Below, piece by piece: positions 24,756-32,949 of a stretch of DNA of 64,000 nt. How positions within the stretch are numbered: position 1 is the stretch's first letter; every line of letters begins with the position of its first letter. The notes beneath the pieces are model-generated. The model ran no database searches, had not been told where the DNA came from, and worked only from the letters and a program-made list of their open reading frames with translations. This stretch comes from Paractinoplanes toevensis (GTDB taxonomy: Bacteria; Actinomycetota; Actinomycetes; Mycobacteriales; Micromonosporaceae). The position numbers and the translations under genes were made by a program. Location of the stretch: the NCBI RefSeq assembly GCF_018332695.1, contig NZ_BOQN01000061.1:1-64000 (forward strand). The letters run 5' to 3'.

Positions 24756-26281
24756 ACCCGGCCACACTCCTCGTCGTCGACGACAGCGCCACCAAGCGAT
24801 ATCTGCTGGTCAGCTGGCTGACCCGGGCCGGTTTCACGGTCCGGCAGGCGGAGACCGGCGGCGAGGCGCTGCGGATGCTGCCCGGCTCGGACATCGACCT
24901 GGTGGTGCTCGACGTGAAGCTGCCGGACATGAGCGGCTTCGACGTCTGCGAGCAGATCAAGACCGACCCCACATACGGGTCGCTGCCGGTGATCCACGTG
25001 TCGGCGCACGCGGTGGACGTGGTCGACCGCACCCAGGGGCTCAACCGGGGCGCGGACGCGTACCTGGTGGAGCCGATCGAGCCGGACGAACTGATCGCGA
25101 CCTGCCAGGCGGTGCTGCGCTACTACTCGGCCCGGCAGCGGGCCGAGTCGCTGGCGGCCCGGATGGTGCGGCTGGCCGAGGCCACCCTGGCGATCAACTC
25201 GTCGTCCACCCTGCCCGAGCTGCTCAAGGCGGCCGCGGCCGGCGCGTACGACATCTTCGGCGGCCCGGTGGTGGTGCTGGCCGACACCGTCGACGGGGAA
25301 AGCCTGGCCGCGGTCGGCTCACCGCCGGTGGTGCGGCCCTGGGCGCTCCCCGAGCGCAGTGTGGCGGTCGGCTCCCTGGTGCGCACCGACGAGCCGGCCG
25401 ACTGGGGCGTCGCCGACTGGCCGGAGGGCGAGACGGTGGCGGTGGCCGCGGCCCGGCTGCGGATCGACCGTCCACCGGTCTACGTGGCGGTGCCGAGCAG
25501 CTCGCAGAACCCCGGTTTCCCGGTGCTGCGCCAGCTTTCCCAGGCTCTCGCGGCGGCGGTGGAGGCCCAGCGGTCGTACGACGAGGAGCATCGGATCGCG
25601 GTGACCCTCCAGCGCAGCCTGCTTCAGTCGCGACTGCCCGACGTGCCCGGCGTGCAGATGGCGGTGCTCTACGAGCCGGCTTCGGCGCAGACCGAGGTGG
25701 GCGGCGACTTCTACGAGCTGACCATGCTCGGCGGAAAGCTGCTGGTGGCGATCGGCGACGTGGCCGGCCACTCGCTGCACGCGGCCACGGTGATGGCCGA
25801 GGTGCGGCATGCGGTCCGGGCGTACGCGGTGGAGGGGCATCCGCCGGGCACGGTGCTCGACCTGGTCAACCGCTTCATGCGCACCGTGCTGCCGACCGAC
25901 TCGGCCACGTTGTGCCTGCTCACGCTCGACCCGGCGACGGGCGCGGTGCAACTGGCCAGCGCCGGCCACCTGCCGCCGCTGCTGCGGACCGATGAGGGCG
26001 TGCACTTCCTGCAGCCGCGCGGCCCGCTGCTCGGCATCAACGCACCCCGCCCGGAGGACCTGGAGTTCACCCTGCCGGCGGGCGGCACGCTGGTGCTCTA
26101 CACCGACGGGCTGGTCGAGCGCCGGGACGCCGATATCGACGTCGGACTGGCCGCGCTGTCCCGCTGCGCCACCGATGTCGAGCCGAGCCTCGACGCTTTC
26201 TGCCGTCGCCTGTTGTTGCAACTGGCGGGCACCGGACCACAGGCGGACGACATCGCCGTGGTCGCTCTGCGCCGTTCTTAG
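24752..26281 (+). CDS. Response regulator with PP2C (RsbU-type) phosphatase output
   Basis: A 509-residue protein. REC domain at residues 1-120 with phospho-acceptor D54 (VVLDVKLPDMSG); a GAF-like middle (about 150-285); SpoIIE-type PP2C at about 300-509 (GGDFYELTMLGG, GDVAGHSLHAA, YTDGLVERRD, DDIAVVAL). Such phosphatases dephosphorylate RsbV-type STAS proteins. ATG overlaps the kinase stop (ATGA). It is the likely output of the operon and the target of RsbT and/or the histidine kinase. Confidence 0.85.
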   Translation: MNPATLLVVDDSATKRYLLVSWLTRAGFTVRQAETGGEALRMLPGSDIDLVVLDVKLPDMSGFDVCEQIKTDPTYGSLPVIHVSAHAVDVVDRTQGLNRGADAYLVEPIEPDELIATCQAVLRYYSARQRAESLAARMVRLAEATLAINSSSTLPELLKAAAAGAYDIFGGPVVVLADTVDGESLAAVGSPPVVRPWALPERSVAVGSLVRTDEPADWGVADWPEGETVAVAAARLRIDRPPVYVAVPSSSQNPGFPVLRQLSQALAAAVEAQRSYDEEHRIAVTLQRSLLQSRLPDVPGVQMAVLYEPASAQTEVGGDFYELTMLGGKLLVAIGDVAGHSLHAATVMAEVRHAVRAYAVEGHPPGTVLDLVNRFMRTVLPTDSATLCLLTLDPATGAVQLASAGHLPPLLRTDEGVHFLQPRGPLLGINAPRPEDLEFTLPAGGTLVLYTDGLVERRDADIDVGLAALSRCATDVEPSLDAFCRRLLLQLAGTGPQADDIAVVALRRS

Positions 26282-26309
26282 TTGATCTTTTAAGCGGAGC
26301 GGGGAGGGC

Positions 26310-26346
26310 TTGACACCAACTATTCACTCATTGAATAGTGTGCGCC
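26310..26346 (+). promoter_or_regulatory. PadR promoter with 8-bp inverted-repeat operator
   Basis: TTGACA (26310-26315), an 18-base spacer and AATAGT (26334-26339) form a recognisable promoter. The inverted repeat ACTATTCA/TGAATAGT (26319-26326, 26332-26339) sits over spacer and -10. Transcription would start at about 26346-26347, right at the padR ATG (leaderless). Autoregulation by the PadR product is likely. Confidence 0.6.
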
Positions 26347-26883
26347 ATGTCCACCGCCCACGTCCTTCTCGGACTGCTCGCCGGCGGCCCGCGGCACGGC
26401 TACGACCTGAAACGGGCGCACGACGAGAGCCTGCCCCGGGCCAAGCCGCTCGCCTTCGGCCAGGTCTACGCGACGCTGGGCCGGCTCGAGCGGGACGGCT
26501 ACGTCACCGAGTCCGGCCAGGACCGCGACGGTGGCCCCGACCGCACCTCCTATGAGCTGACCGACGACGGCCGCCGGCACCTCGACACCTGGTTATCCGC
26601 CGTGGAACCCCCCGCGCCCTACGTGACCAGCGAGATCTTCAGCAAGGTGGTGGTCGCGCTGCACGCGGCCGACGCCGAGCGGGCCCGCGACTACCTGGTC
26701 GCCCAGCGGGCCGCCCACATGAGCCGCATGCGCGAGCTCACCACCGCGAAATCCACTCCCGCCGCGAGCATCGGTGACGTGATCGCCGCCGACTACGCCA
26801 TCGGGCATCTCGAAGCCGACCTGCGCTGGCTGCAGACCACGCTGACCCGGGTCGCCGGACTGTCGAAGGAAGTGACCAATTGA
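26347..26883 (+). CDS. PadR-family transcriptional repressor
   Basis: A 178-residue PadR regulator. The winged helix opens with VLLGLLAGGPRHGYDLKR and continues YATLGRLERDGYV; the C-terminal coiled dimerisation helices follow (DYLVAQRAAHMSRMREL). ATG 26347 is chosen because the family starts MSTAHVLLG and a -10 element lies 7 bases upstream. The stop overlaps the ABC ATPase start (TTGA), so repressor and exporter form one operon. Confidence 0.85.
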   Translation: MSTAHVLLGLLAGGPRHGYDLKRAHDESLPRAKPLAFGQVYATLGRLERDGYVTESGQDRDGGPDRTSYELTDDGRRHLDTWLSAVEPPAPYVTSEIFSKVVVALHAADAERARDYLVAQRAAHMSRMRELTTAKSTPAASIGDVIAADYAIGHLEADLRWLQTTLTRVAGLSKEVTN

Positions 26884-27569
26884 GCGCACTGCTGAGCGGT
26901 ACGAACGTCGTGCGGAACTACGGCGCCACTCCCGCGCTGCGCGGCGTGGACCTCGCCGTCGACGAGGGCGAGATCGTCGCGGTCACCGGGCCGAGCGGCT
27001 GCGGCAAGTCCACGCTGCTGCACTGCCTGGCCGGCATCCTCCGGCCGGACGCGGGCACGGTCACCTACCGCGACCAGAACATCGGGCTGTGGTCCGAGGC
27101 GGCCCGCTCCCGGCTGCGCCGCACCGACTTCGGCGTGCTGTTCCAGTTCGGGCAGCTGGTGCCCGAGCTGACCGCGGTGGAGAACGTCGCGCTACCGCTG
27201 CTTCTCGCCGGTTCGGGGCGGCGAGAGGCGCGGAGCGTGGCGGCCGAGTGGCTCGACCGGCTCGGCGTGGCCGAACTGGCCGAACAGCGGCCCGGCGCGA
27301 TGTCCGGCGGCCAGCAGCAGCGCTGCGCCACCGCCCGGGCCCTGGTCACCCAGCCGCGCGTGCTGTTCGCCGACGAGCCGACCGGCGCGCTCGACGTGCT
27401 CACCGGTGAGCAGGTGCTCGGCGAGATCGTCCGGGTGGCCCGCGAACTGGGCACCGCGGTCGTACTGGTCACGCACGCGGCGAGCGTGGCCGCCTACGCC
27501 GACCGGGAGATCGTGCTGCGCGACGGCGTGCTCGACCCGACCGGGCTGGGCCTGGGTGTCGCCCGGTGA
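26880..27569 (+). CDS. ABC exporter ATP-binding protein (MacB/LolD type)
   Basis: A 229-residue ATPase. Walker A GPSGCGKST, signature MSGGQQQR, Walker B VLFADEPTGALD and switch His in LVTHAA are all present. The TTG start overlaps the padR stop; no other in-frame start gives a complete N-terminus. It pairs with the FtsX-type permease next door. Usual substrates are peptides, drugs or lipids. The Leu-to-Met change in LSGGQ is common and harmless. Confidence 0.87.
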   Translation: MSALLSGTNVVRNYGATPALRGVDLAVDEGEIVAVTGPSGCGKSTLLHCLAGILRPDAGTVTYRDQNIGLWSEAARSRLRRTDFGVLFQFGQLVPELTAVENVALPLLLAGSGRREARSVAAEWLDRLGVAELAEQRPGAMSGGQQQRCATARALVTQPRVLFADEPTGALDVLTGEQVLGEIVRVARELGTAVVLVTHAASVAAYADREIVLRDGVLDPTGLGLGVAR

Positions 27570-29047
27570 GACCGTCGACCCTGACCCGGCTCGCGGTGGC
27601 CGGCAGCCGTACCGACCTGCTGCGAACCGTGCTCACCGCGCTGAGCGCCCTGCTCGCCACCGTCGCCATGCTCTGCGCGGCCACCGTCCTGAGCGTCCAC
27701 GGCTGGGCCGATCGGTACACGAATCCGCTGCTGGTCGAGCCCGGCCTGCGCCCCGGGGTGGCCGGGACGCTGATCCTGGTCTCGCTGCCGGTGCTGGCGC
27801 TGGCCGGGCAGTGCATCCGGCTCGGCGCGCCGGCCCGGGACCGGCGGCTCGCCGCGATCCGGCTGGCCGGGGCCACCCCGCAGGAATCGGTGCTGATCGC
27901 CACCGCCGAGACGGCCGTGGCGAGCCTGTTGGGGTCGGTGACCGGGCTGGTGGCGTTCATCGTCGCGCGGCGACAGCTCGACCGGCCCAACTTCTACGGC
28001 CAGCGGGTGCTGCCCACCGACGTGCTGCCGCCGGTGCCGGTGATCGTCGTGCTCGTCCTGCTGGTGCCGGTGCTGTCCGCGTGGATCGGGGCGTTTCTGC
28101 TGCGCCAGGTGATCATCACACCGCTGGGCGTGGTGCGGCGGGTCCGCACCCGCGGTCCGCGGCCCTGGCCGGGGCTGCTGATCGCGGCCGGCGTCGTGCT
28201 CTTCGCGGTCCCGGGCCAGCTGGCCGAACAGCGGAGCTTCTCGAAGAACACGATCTACGCGTTCCTCGGCGCCGGCGCGGTGCTGACCATGGCCGGGGTG
28301 GTGCTCGGCACGGCCTGGATCTCGTACGCCGTCGGGGTGCTGCTGCGCCGCTACGGTCGCGGGCCGGTCACCCTGCTCGCCGGGCAGCGGCTGATCACCG
28401 ACCCGTGGAACGGCAGCCGGACGATGGCCGGGTTGCTCACCGCCGTGATCGCGGGGGCCATCGCGCTCGCCTACCGGGAGCTGCTGGCCACCGAGTTCCG
28501 CTCCTACGACATCTACAACGCGATGATGGGCTGGAGCGAGGGCGGGGTCGGAGCGCCGGACGAGCCGGAGTTCTACTACGGAGCGGTGCGGCTGGTCATG
28601 GTGGCTGTCGCGCTGGTCTCGGTGGTGGCGGCGGCCGGGGTGCTGGTGGCGCTGGCCGAGAGCATCGTGGCGCGGCGACGGACGTACGCCGCCCTGACCG
28701 CGACCGGCGTGCCACGCCGTACGCTCTCGGCCGCGGTCCTCCTGCAGACGCTGACGCCGTTGATCCCGGCCCTGCTGCTGGCGCTCGCCGCAGGCGACGC
28801 CCTGGTCCGGTTGATCGAGACCGAGATCCCGATCGGCAACGAGTTCCGCGAGTGCGTCGAGAGAGGCCTCGGCGGCTGTGAGGCGCCGCGGCACCCGGAG
28901 ATGGCCACCGTGCTGCACGTGCCGATCCCGTGGGCGAACCTCGCCCTGCTCGGCGGGGGTGCGCTGCTCGCGGTGCTCGTCGCGGTCGGTGCCGGCCTGC
29001 TCGTGCTGCGGGCCAGCACCGACCTCGAGGAGTTACGAGCGGGCTAG
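27566..29047 (+). CDS. FtsX-type ABC permease
   Basis: A 493-residue membrane protein with two FtsX-like halves and about eight hydrophobic segments; the first half carries RLAAIRLAGATPQESVLIA, the second RRRTYAALTATGVPRRTL, the conserved coupling regions that contact the ATPase. GTG overlaps the ATPase stop (GTGA). A periplasmic loop late in the protein contains two cysteines (RECVERGLGGCE). The 3' end overlaps the convergent oligopeptidase gene by 15 bases. Confidence 0.82.
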   Translation: MRPSTLTRLAVAGSRTDLLRTVLTALSALLATVAMLCAATVLSVHGWADRYTNPLLVEPGLRPGVAGTLILVSLPVLALAGQCIRLGAPARDRRLAAIRLAGATPQESVLIATAETAVASLLGSVTGLVAFIVARRQLDRPNFYGQRVLPTDVLPPVPVIVVLVLLVPVLSAWIGAFLLRQVIITPLGVVRRVRTRGPRPWPGLLIAAGVVLFAVPGQLAEQRSFSKNTIYAFLGAGAVLTMAGVVLGTAWISYAVGVLLRRYGRGPVTLLAGQRLITDPWNGSRTMAGLLTAVIAGAIALAYRELLATEFRSYDIYNAMMGWSEGGVGAPDEPEFYYGAVRLVMVAVALVSVVAAAGVLVALAESIVARRRTYAALTATGVPRRTLSAAVLLQTLTPLIPALLLALAAGDALVRLIETEIPIGNEFRECVERGLGGCEAPRHPEMATVLHVPIPWANLALLGGGALLAVLVAVGAGLLVLRASTDLEELRAG

Positions 29048-31153
29048 CCCGAGGACGTCCAGGGTCCAGGCGGCCACGAACGCCTCCTCTTTCCAGGCGT
29101 CGTAGCGGCCGCTGGGCCCGGCGTGCCCGGCACCCAGCTCGGTCTTCAGAAGGTAGTCACCGTCGGGGGCGACGACGCGCAGGCGCGCGATCCACTTGGC
29201 CGGCTCGTGATAGAGCACCCGGGTGTCGTTGATGCTGGTCACCGCGAGGATCTTCGGGTACGGCAGCTTCTCGACATTTTCATACGGACTGTACGACTTC
29301 ATGTACGCGTAGACCTCGGGGGACTCGATCGGGTTGCCCCACTCCTCCCACTCGGTCACGGTCAGCGGCAGCGCCGGGTCGAGGATGGAGGTCAGCGGGT
29401 CGACGAACGGCACCTGGGCCACGATCCCGGCGAAGGCCTCCGGCGCCAGGTTGGCGACCGCGCCCATCAGCAGGCCGCCGGCCGAGCCGCCCCGGGCCAC
29501 CAGCCGGTCGGCGGTCGTCCAACCCTTGGTGACCAGCGCCTGCGCGCACGCCACGAAGTCGGTGAAGGTGTTCTTCTTGGCGAGGAGCTTGCCCTCCTCA
29601 TACCACCGGCGGCCCATCTCGCCGCCACCGCGCACGTGCGCGATGGCGAAGACGACGCCCCGGTCCAGCAGGGACAGCCGGGCGATCGAGAAGAACGGGT
29701 CGATGCTGTGCTCGTACGAGCCGTAGCCGTAGAGCACGGCCGGCGCGTTCTTCCCGGTGCCCTTGCGCACCACGATCGAGATCGGGACCTGGGTGCCGTC
29801 GGCGGCCCGCGCCCACTCGCGGAACTGCTCGTAGTCGGCCGGGTCGTAACCGCCGAGCACCGGCTTGCGCTTGCGCAGCGTCATCTGCCGGGTCACCAGG
29901 TCGACGTCGTAGACCGAGTCCGGCGTGATCATCGAGGTGTAGCCGATCCGGACCGAACCGGTGTCGTACTCCGGGTTGCCGGCGAGCCCGACGCTGAACA
30001 GTGGCTCGGGGAACTCCATGTCGTAGAAGTCGGTGCTGCCGTCACCCATCACCCGCAGGCCGGTCAGCCCGTCGCGGCGCTGGGAGATCACCAGGTGCCG
30101 GGCGAACGCGTCGACCGACTCCAGCCGGGTGCCCGGCTCGTGCGGGATCAGCTCGACCCACTCGCCCGGGTTGTCGGCCGAGGTGTAGGCCAGCGCGAAG
30201 TCCTCGGCGTCCTTGTTGTGCAGGATCAGGAAGCGGTGGCCGTGGTGCTCGATCGAGTATTCGACGCCCTGCTCGCGCGGCGTGACCACCACCGGCTCGG
30301 CCGTCGGCGTCTCGGCCGGGATCACCCGTACCTCTGAAGTGATCTTGCTTTGGGTGTCGATGACCACGAACTTCTCGCTGCGGGTGAGCTCGACGCCGAC
30401 CCAGAAGCGCTCGTCCGGCTCCTCGAAGACCAGGACGTCTTCACTGGCCGGACGGCCCACGGTGTGCCGGAAGACGCGGTAGGGCCGCCACGCGTCGTCG
30501 ACCGTCGTGTAGAACAGCGCGCTGTCGTCGGCCGACCAGGCGGTGCCGTAGAACGTGTCGGGCACCTCGTCGGCCAGCACCTCGCCGGTCACCAGGTTTT
30601 TCACCCGCAGGGTGAAGCGCTCGCTGCCCTCGAAGTCGGTGGCGAAGGCCAGCCAGTTGCCGTCCGGGCTCACGTCGAAGGTGCCCAGCGCGAAGAAGTC
30701 CTTGCCCTCGGCGAGCTCGTTGCCGTCGAGCAGGACCTGCTCGCCCGGCTTCTCGTCACTCATCGGCGGGTCGGTCTCGCCCGGGGCGACCGGGACCCGG
30801 CACTGGATGCCGTACTGCTTTCCCTCGACCGTGCGCGTGTAATACCAATAGCCGCCCTTGCGGCTGGGCACCGAGAGATCGGTCTCCTGGGTGCGGCTCT
30901 TGATCTCCTGGAAGACCCGCTCGCGCAGCTCGGCAAGGTGGGCCGTCGCCCGCTCGGTCCAATCGTTCTCCGCCGTGAGGTAGGCGACGGTGTCCGGATT
31001 TTCCTTGTCGGCGAGCCAGGCGTATTCATCGGTCACGGTGTCGCCGTGGAACGTGCGCTCGCTCGGGACGGCGCGGACCGTGGGTGGGCTGTCGGGCGTT
31101 TCGGTCGTCACGGGAGCAACGTTACCGGTCGTCACGGCATTTTCCGCGGCCAT
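29033..31153 (-). CDS. Oligopeptidase B / prolyl oligopeptidase family S9A
   Basis: A 706-residue serine peptidase. N-terminal seven-bladed propeller (about 60-410), C-terminal alpha/beta hydrolase with nucleophile motif GGSAGG, the Asp region SINDTRVLYHEPAKW, and His in GHAGPSGR; AHVRGGGEMGRRWYEEGK is a family signature. It cleaves short peptides after Arg/Lys; cytosolic (no signal). ATG 31153 is chosen; GTG 31135 is possible. A near-perfect LexA box lies 15 bases upstream in the divergent region. Confidence 0.87.
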   Translation of the reverse strand: MAAENAVTTGNVAPVTTETPDSPPTVRAVPSERTFHGDTVTDEYAWLADKENPDTVAYLTAENDWTERATAHLAELRERVFQEIKSRTQETDLSVPSRKGGYWYYTRTVEGKQYGIQCRVPVAPGETDPPMSDEKPGEQVLLDGNELAEGKDFFALGTFDVSPDGNWLAFATDFEGSERFTLRVKNLVTGEVLADEVPDTFYGTAWSADDSALFYTTVDDAWRPYRVFRHTVGRPASEDVLVFEEPDERFWVGVELTRSEKFVVIDTQSKITSEVRVIPAETPTAEPVVVTPREQGVEYSIEHHGHRFLILHNKDAEDFALAYTSADNPGEWVELIPHEPGTRLESVDAFARHLVISQRRDGLTGLRVMGDGSTDFYDMEFPEPLFSVGLAGNPEYDTGSVRIGYTSMITPDSVYDVDLVTRQMTLRKRKPVLGGYDPADYEQFREWARAADGTQVPISIVVRKGTGKNAPAVLYGYGSYEHSIDPFFSIARLSLLDRGVVFAIAHVRGGGEMGRRWYEEGKLLAKKNTFTDFVACAQALVTKGWTTADRLVARGGSAGGLLMGAVANLAPEAFAGIVAQVPFVDPLTSILDPALPLTVTEWEEWGNPIESPEVYAYMKSYSPYENVEKLPYPKILAVTSINDTRVLYHEPAKWIARLRVVAPDGDYLLKTELGAGHAGPSGRYDAWKEEAFVAAWTLDVLGLARS

Positions 31154-31167
31154 AGACCCGCGCGCGT

Positions 31168-31183
31168 TCGAACATGTGTACGA
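31168..31183. promoter_or_regulatory. LexA-like box, one mismatch, in divergent promoter
   Basis: TCGAACATGTGTACGA differs from TCGAAC-N4-GTTCGA at one position. On the plus strand it runs into TACGAT (31179-31184), a possible -10 for the FAD oxidoreductase gene. It could equally affect the oligopeptidase gene on the other strand. Confidence 0.5.
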
Positions 31184-31230
31184 TATGCCAGAGTGGACGA
31201 TCTTACGGCTGTGATCATCGGGGACCATCA

Positions 31231-32313
31231 GTGACTTCGCGCATTTTCGATGCTCTTGTGGACATCTGCGGCCCCGACTACGCGCGGGCGGCGCGCTCCA
31301 TCGATACCGTCGGCGGTCACCGGGCCGGCCACGTCGCGGTGCCCGCGACGGCCCAGGCCGTCGGCGACATCCTGCGACTCGCGGCCGACGAAGATCTTGC
31401 GGTGGTGCCGCGCGGTTCCGGCAGCAAAATCAATTGGGGTACGCCTGGGCAGCGCGTCGACCTCATTCTCGACACCGCGCGGCTCAGTGGTCTGTGGAGT
31501 CACGACGTCGACGCCCGCACCGTCGAGGTGGCCACCGGCACCCCGGTGCGCGCGCTGCAGGCCGCCCTGGCTCTTCGCGGCCAGCGCCTGCCGGTCGACC
31601 CGCCGTCACGCACGGCTACCGTCGGCGGCATGCTCGTGGTCAACGAGTCCGGCCCGCTGCGCCATCGTTTCCGGACCCCCGCCGATCATGTGGTGCGGAT
31701 GAGCTACGTCGACGCTACCCGCCGAGCGGAGCGCCCCGGCCTCGCCGAGGTCGCCGGCGTGATCACCTCGGCGGTGGTCCGGCTGCAGCCGCTGCCGGCC
31801 GCCCGCCAGTGGGTCACCGCGCCGGTGCCCTCCCCGCTGCAGGCCGCCAAACTCGCCGCCGAGGCGACCGGGCACGAGGTCAGCGCGGTCGAGGCCGACC
31901 TGCCCGCCGAGGGTCCCGGCGCGGTCTCCGCCCTGTTCGAGGACGCCGACGCCGGCCGCCTGGCCGCCGCGTGGGGTGTGTCGGTCACGTCGATCGCGCC
32001 GCCGTGGTGGGGTCAGTACCCGTTCGGCCGCGACGACGTCGCCCTGCGCCTCTCGGTCGCCCCCGACGATCTGGCCGCCACCGTCTACGCGCTGGCCGAC
32101 GCGCTCGGCGGCGCGGCGCCGGTGCGCGGGTCGGCCGGCCTGGGCAGCGTGCACGCGGTGCTGCCCGGCACCCTGCCGGCCGAGCGGCTGGAACAGATCA
32201 TGGAGACGCTCCGGCACGTGCTGATGGCCCGCAACGGCCGGGCCGCGCTGATCGCGGCCCCGCCCGAGCTGGCCTCCCGGCTGGATATGGCAACCCGTCG
32301 GGAGCTTTCCTAA
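31231..32313 (+). CDS. FAD-binding oxidoreductase (GlcE/GlcD-like)
   Basis: A 360-residue VAO/PCMH-fold flavoprotein. FAD contacts: VVPRGSGSKINWG, a VATGTPVRALQAAL segment and PPSRTATVGGMLVVNESGPLRHRFRTPADHVV. The size matches GlcE (glycolate oxidase subunit) rather than full-length GlcD, and the C-terminal substrate domain lacks the metal/cysteine motifs of GlcF. GTG 31231 with GGGGA upstream is preferred. No glycolate oxidase partner genes are adjacent, so substrate is unknown. Stop overlaps the convergent RibD-like gene by 4 bases. Confidence 0.72.
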   Translation: MTSRIFDALVDICGPDYARAARSIDTVGGHRAGHVAVPATAQAVGDILRLAADEDLAVVPRGSGSKINWGTPGQRVDLILDTARLSGLWSHDVDARTVEVATGTPVRALQAALALRGQRLPVDPPSRTATVGGMLVVNESGPLRHRFRTPADHVVRMSYVDATRRAERPGLAEVAGVITSAVVRLQPLPAARQWVTAPVPSPLQAAKLAAEATGHEVSAVEADLPAEGPGAVSALFEDADAGRLAAAWGVSVTSIAPPWWGQYPFGRDDVALRLSVAPDDLAATVYALADALGGAAPVRGSAGLGSVHAVLPGTLPAERLEQIMETLRHVLMARNGRAALIAAPPELASRLDMATRRELS

Positions 32314-32921
32314 CCCTGGACGACCGGCACCTGGATGCGGGTCGACGGGTGGCGGGTCGGCATGGGCTCGGCGCCGACGGCGTAGGTGAGATAGGCGAAG
32401 CGGCCCACCTGCGCGTTTCCGGTCAGCACCAGCTGGCGCGAGCTCAGGTGGCGGGGGAGCAACGGGGTGCCGCGGCCCAGCAGCACCGGTGCGATGCCCA
32501 GGATGATCTCGTCGAGCAGGCCCTGGTCGACGAACTGGCCGACCAGGTCGCCGCCGCCGACCAGCCAGACGTTGGCGCCCTTGGCCGCCACCAGCATGGC
32601 CTCGTGGACCCGCCGCACGTCGCCGCTGACCATGAAGATGTTGGCGTCCGGCACGAGCGGCAGCTCCCGGTGGGTGAAGACCCAGCACGGACGGTCGCCG
32701 TAGAGGTCGTGCCAGTTCTGCGGCTCGGCCATCACGTTGTCGTTCTGGAGGACCCACTCGTACGTGTTGGCGCCCATGGCGAACGCACCTACACCGGCGA
32801 TGAACCCGCCGAACGGGTTCTCGTTGCCCCCGTCGACGTCGAACAGCCAGTTGAGCGAGTTGTTCTCGTCGGCGATGTATCCGTCGATAGACGTCGCCGT
32901 GTAGTACTGCGTCTTCGCCAT
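32310..32921 (-). CDS. Dihydrofolate reductase/RibD-family protein
   Basis: A 203-residue RibD_C/DHFR-like reductase, probably NADPH-binding. It opens with YYTATSIDGYIAD, the family hallmark, and contains GANVWLVGGGDLVGQFVDQGLLDEIILGIAPVLLGRGTPL, the conserved nucleotide-binding stretch. True dihydrofolate or riboflavin substrate is not implied; many actinomycete homologues are uncharacterised. Start ATG 32921. Confidence 0.82.
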   Translation of the reverse strand: MAKTQYYTATSIDGYIADENNSLNWLFDVDGGNENPFGGFIAGVGAFAMGANTYEWVLQNDNVMAEPQNWHDLYGDRPCWVFTHRELPLVPDANIFMVSGDVRRVHEAMLVAAKGANVWLVGGGDLVGQFVDQGLLDEIILGIAPVLLGRGTPLLPRHLSSRQLVLTGNAQVGRFAYLTYAVGAEPMPTRHPSTRIQVPVVQG

Positions 32922-32949
32922 GCAACCCACTTTATGGGGTAAAACGGTG

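Noticed and set aside
29033..31153. Peptidase as part of a defence or toxin system
   Set aside because: Complete oligopeptidase B with house-keeping features; only the promoter is unusual.
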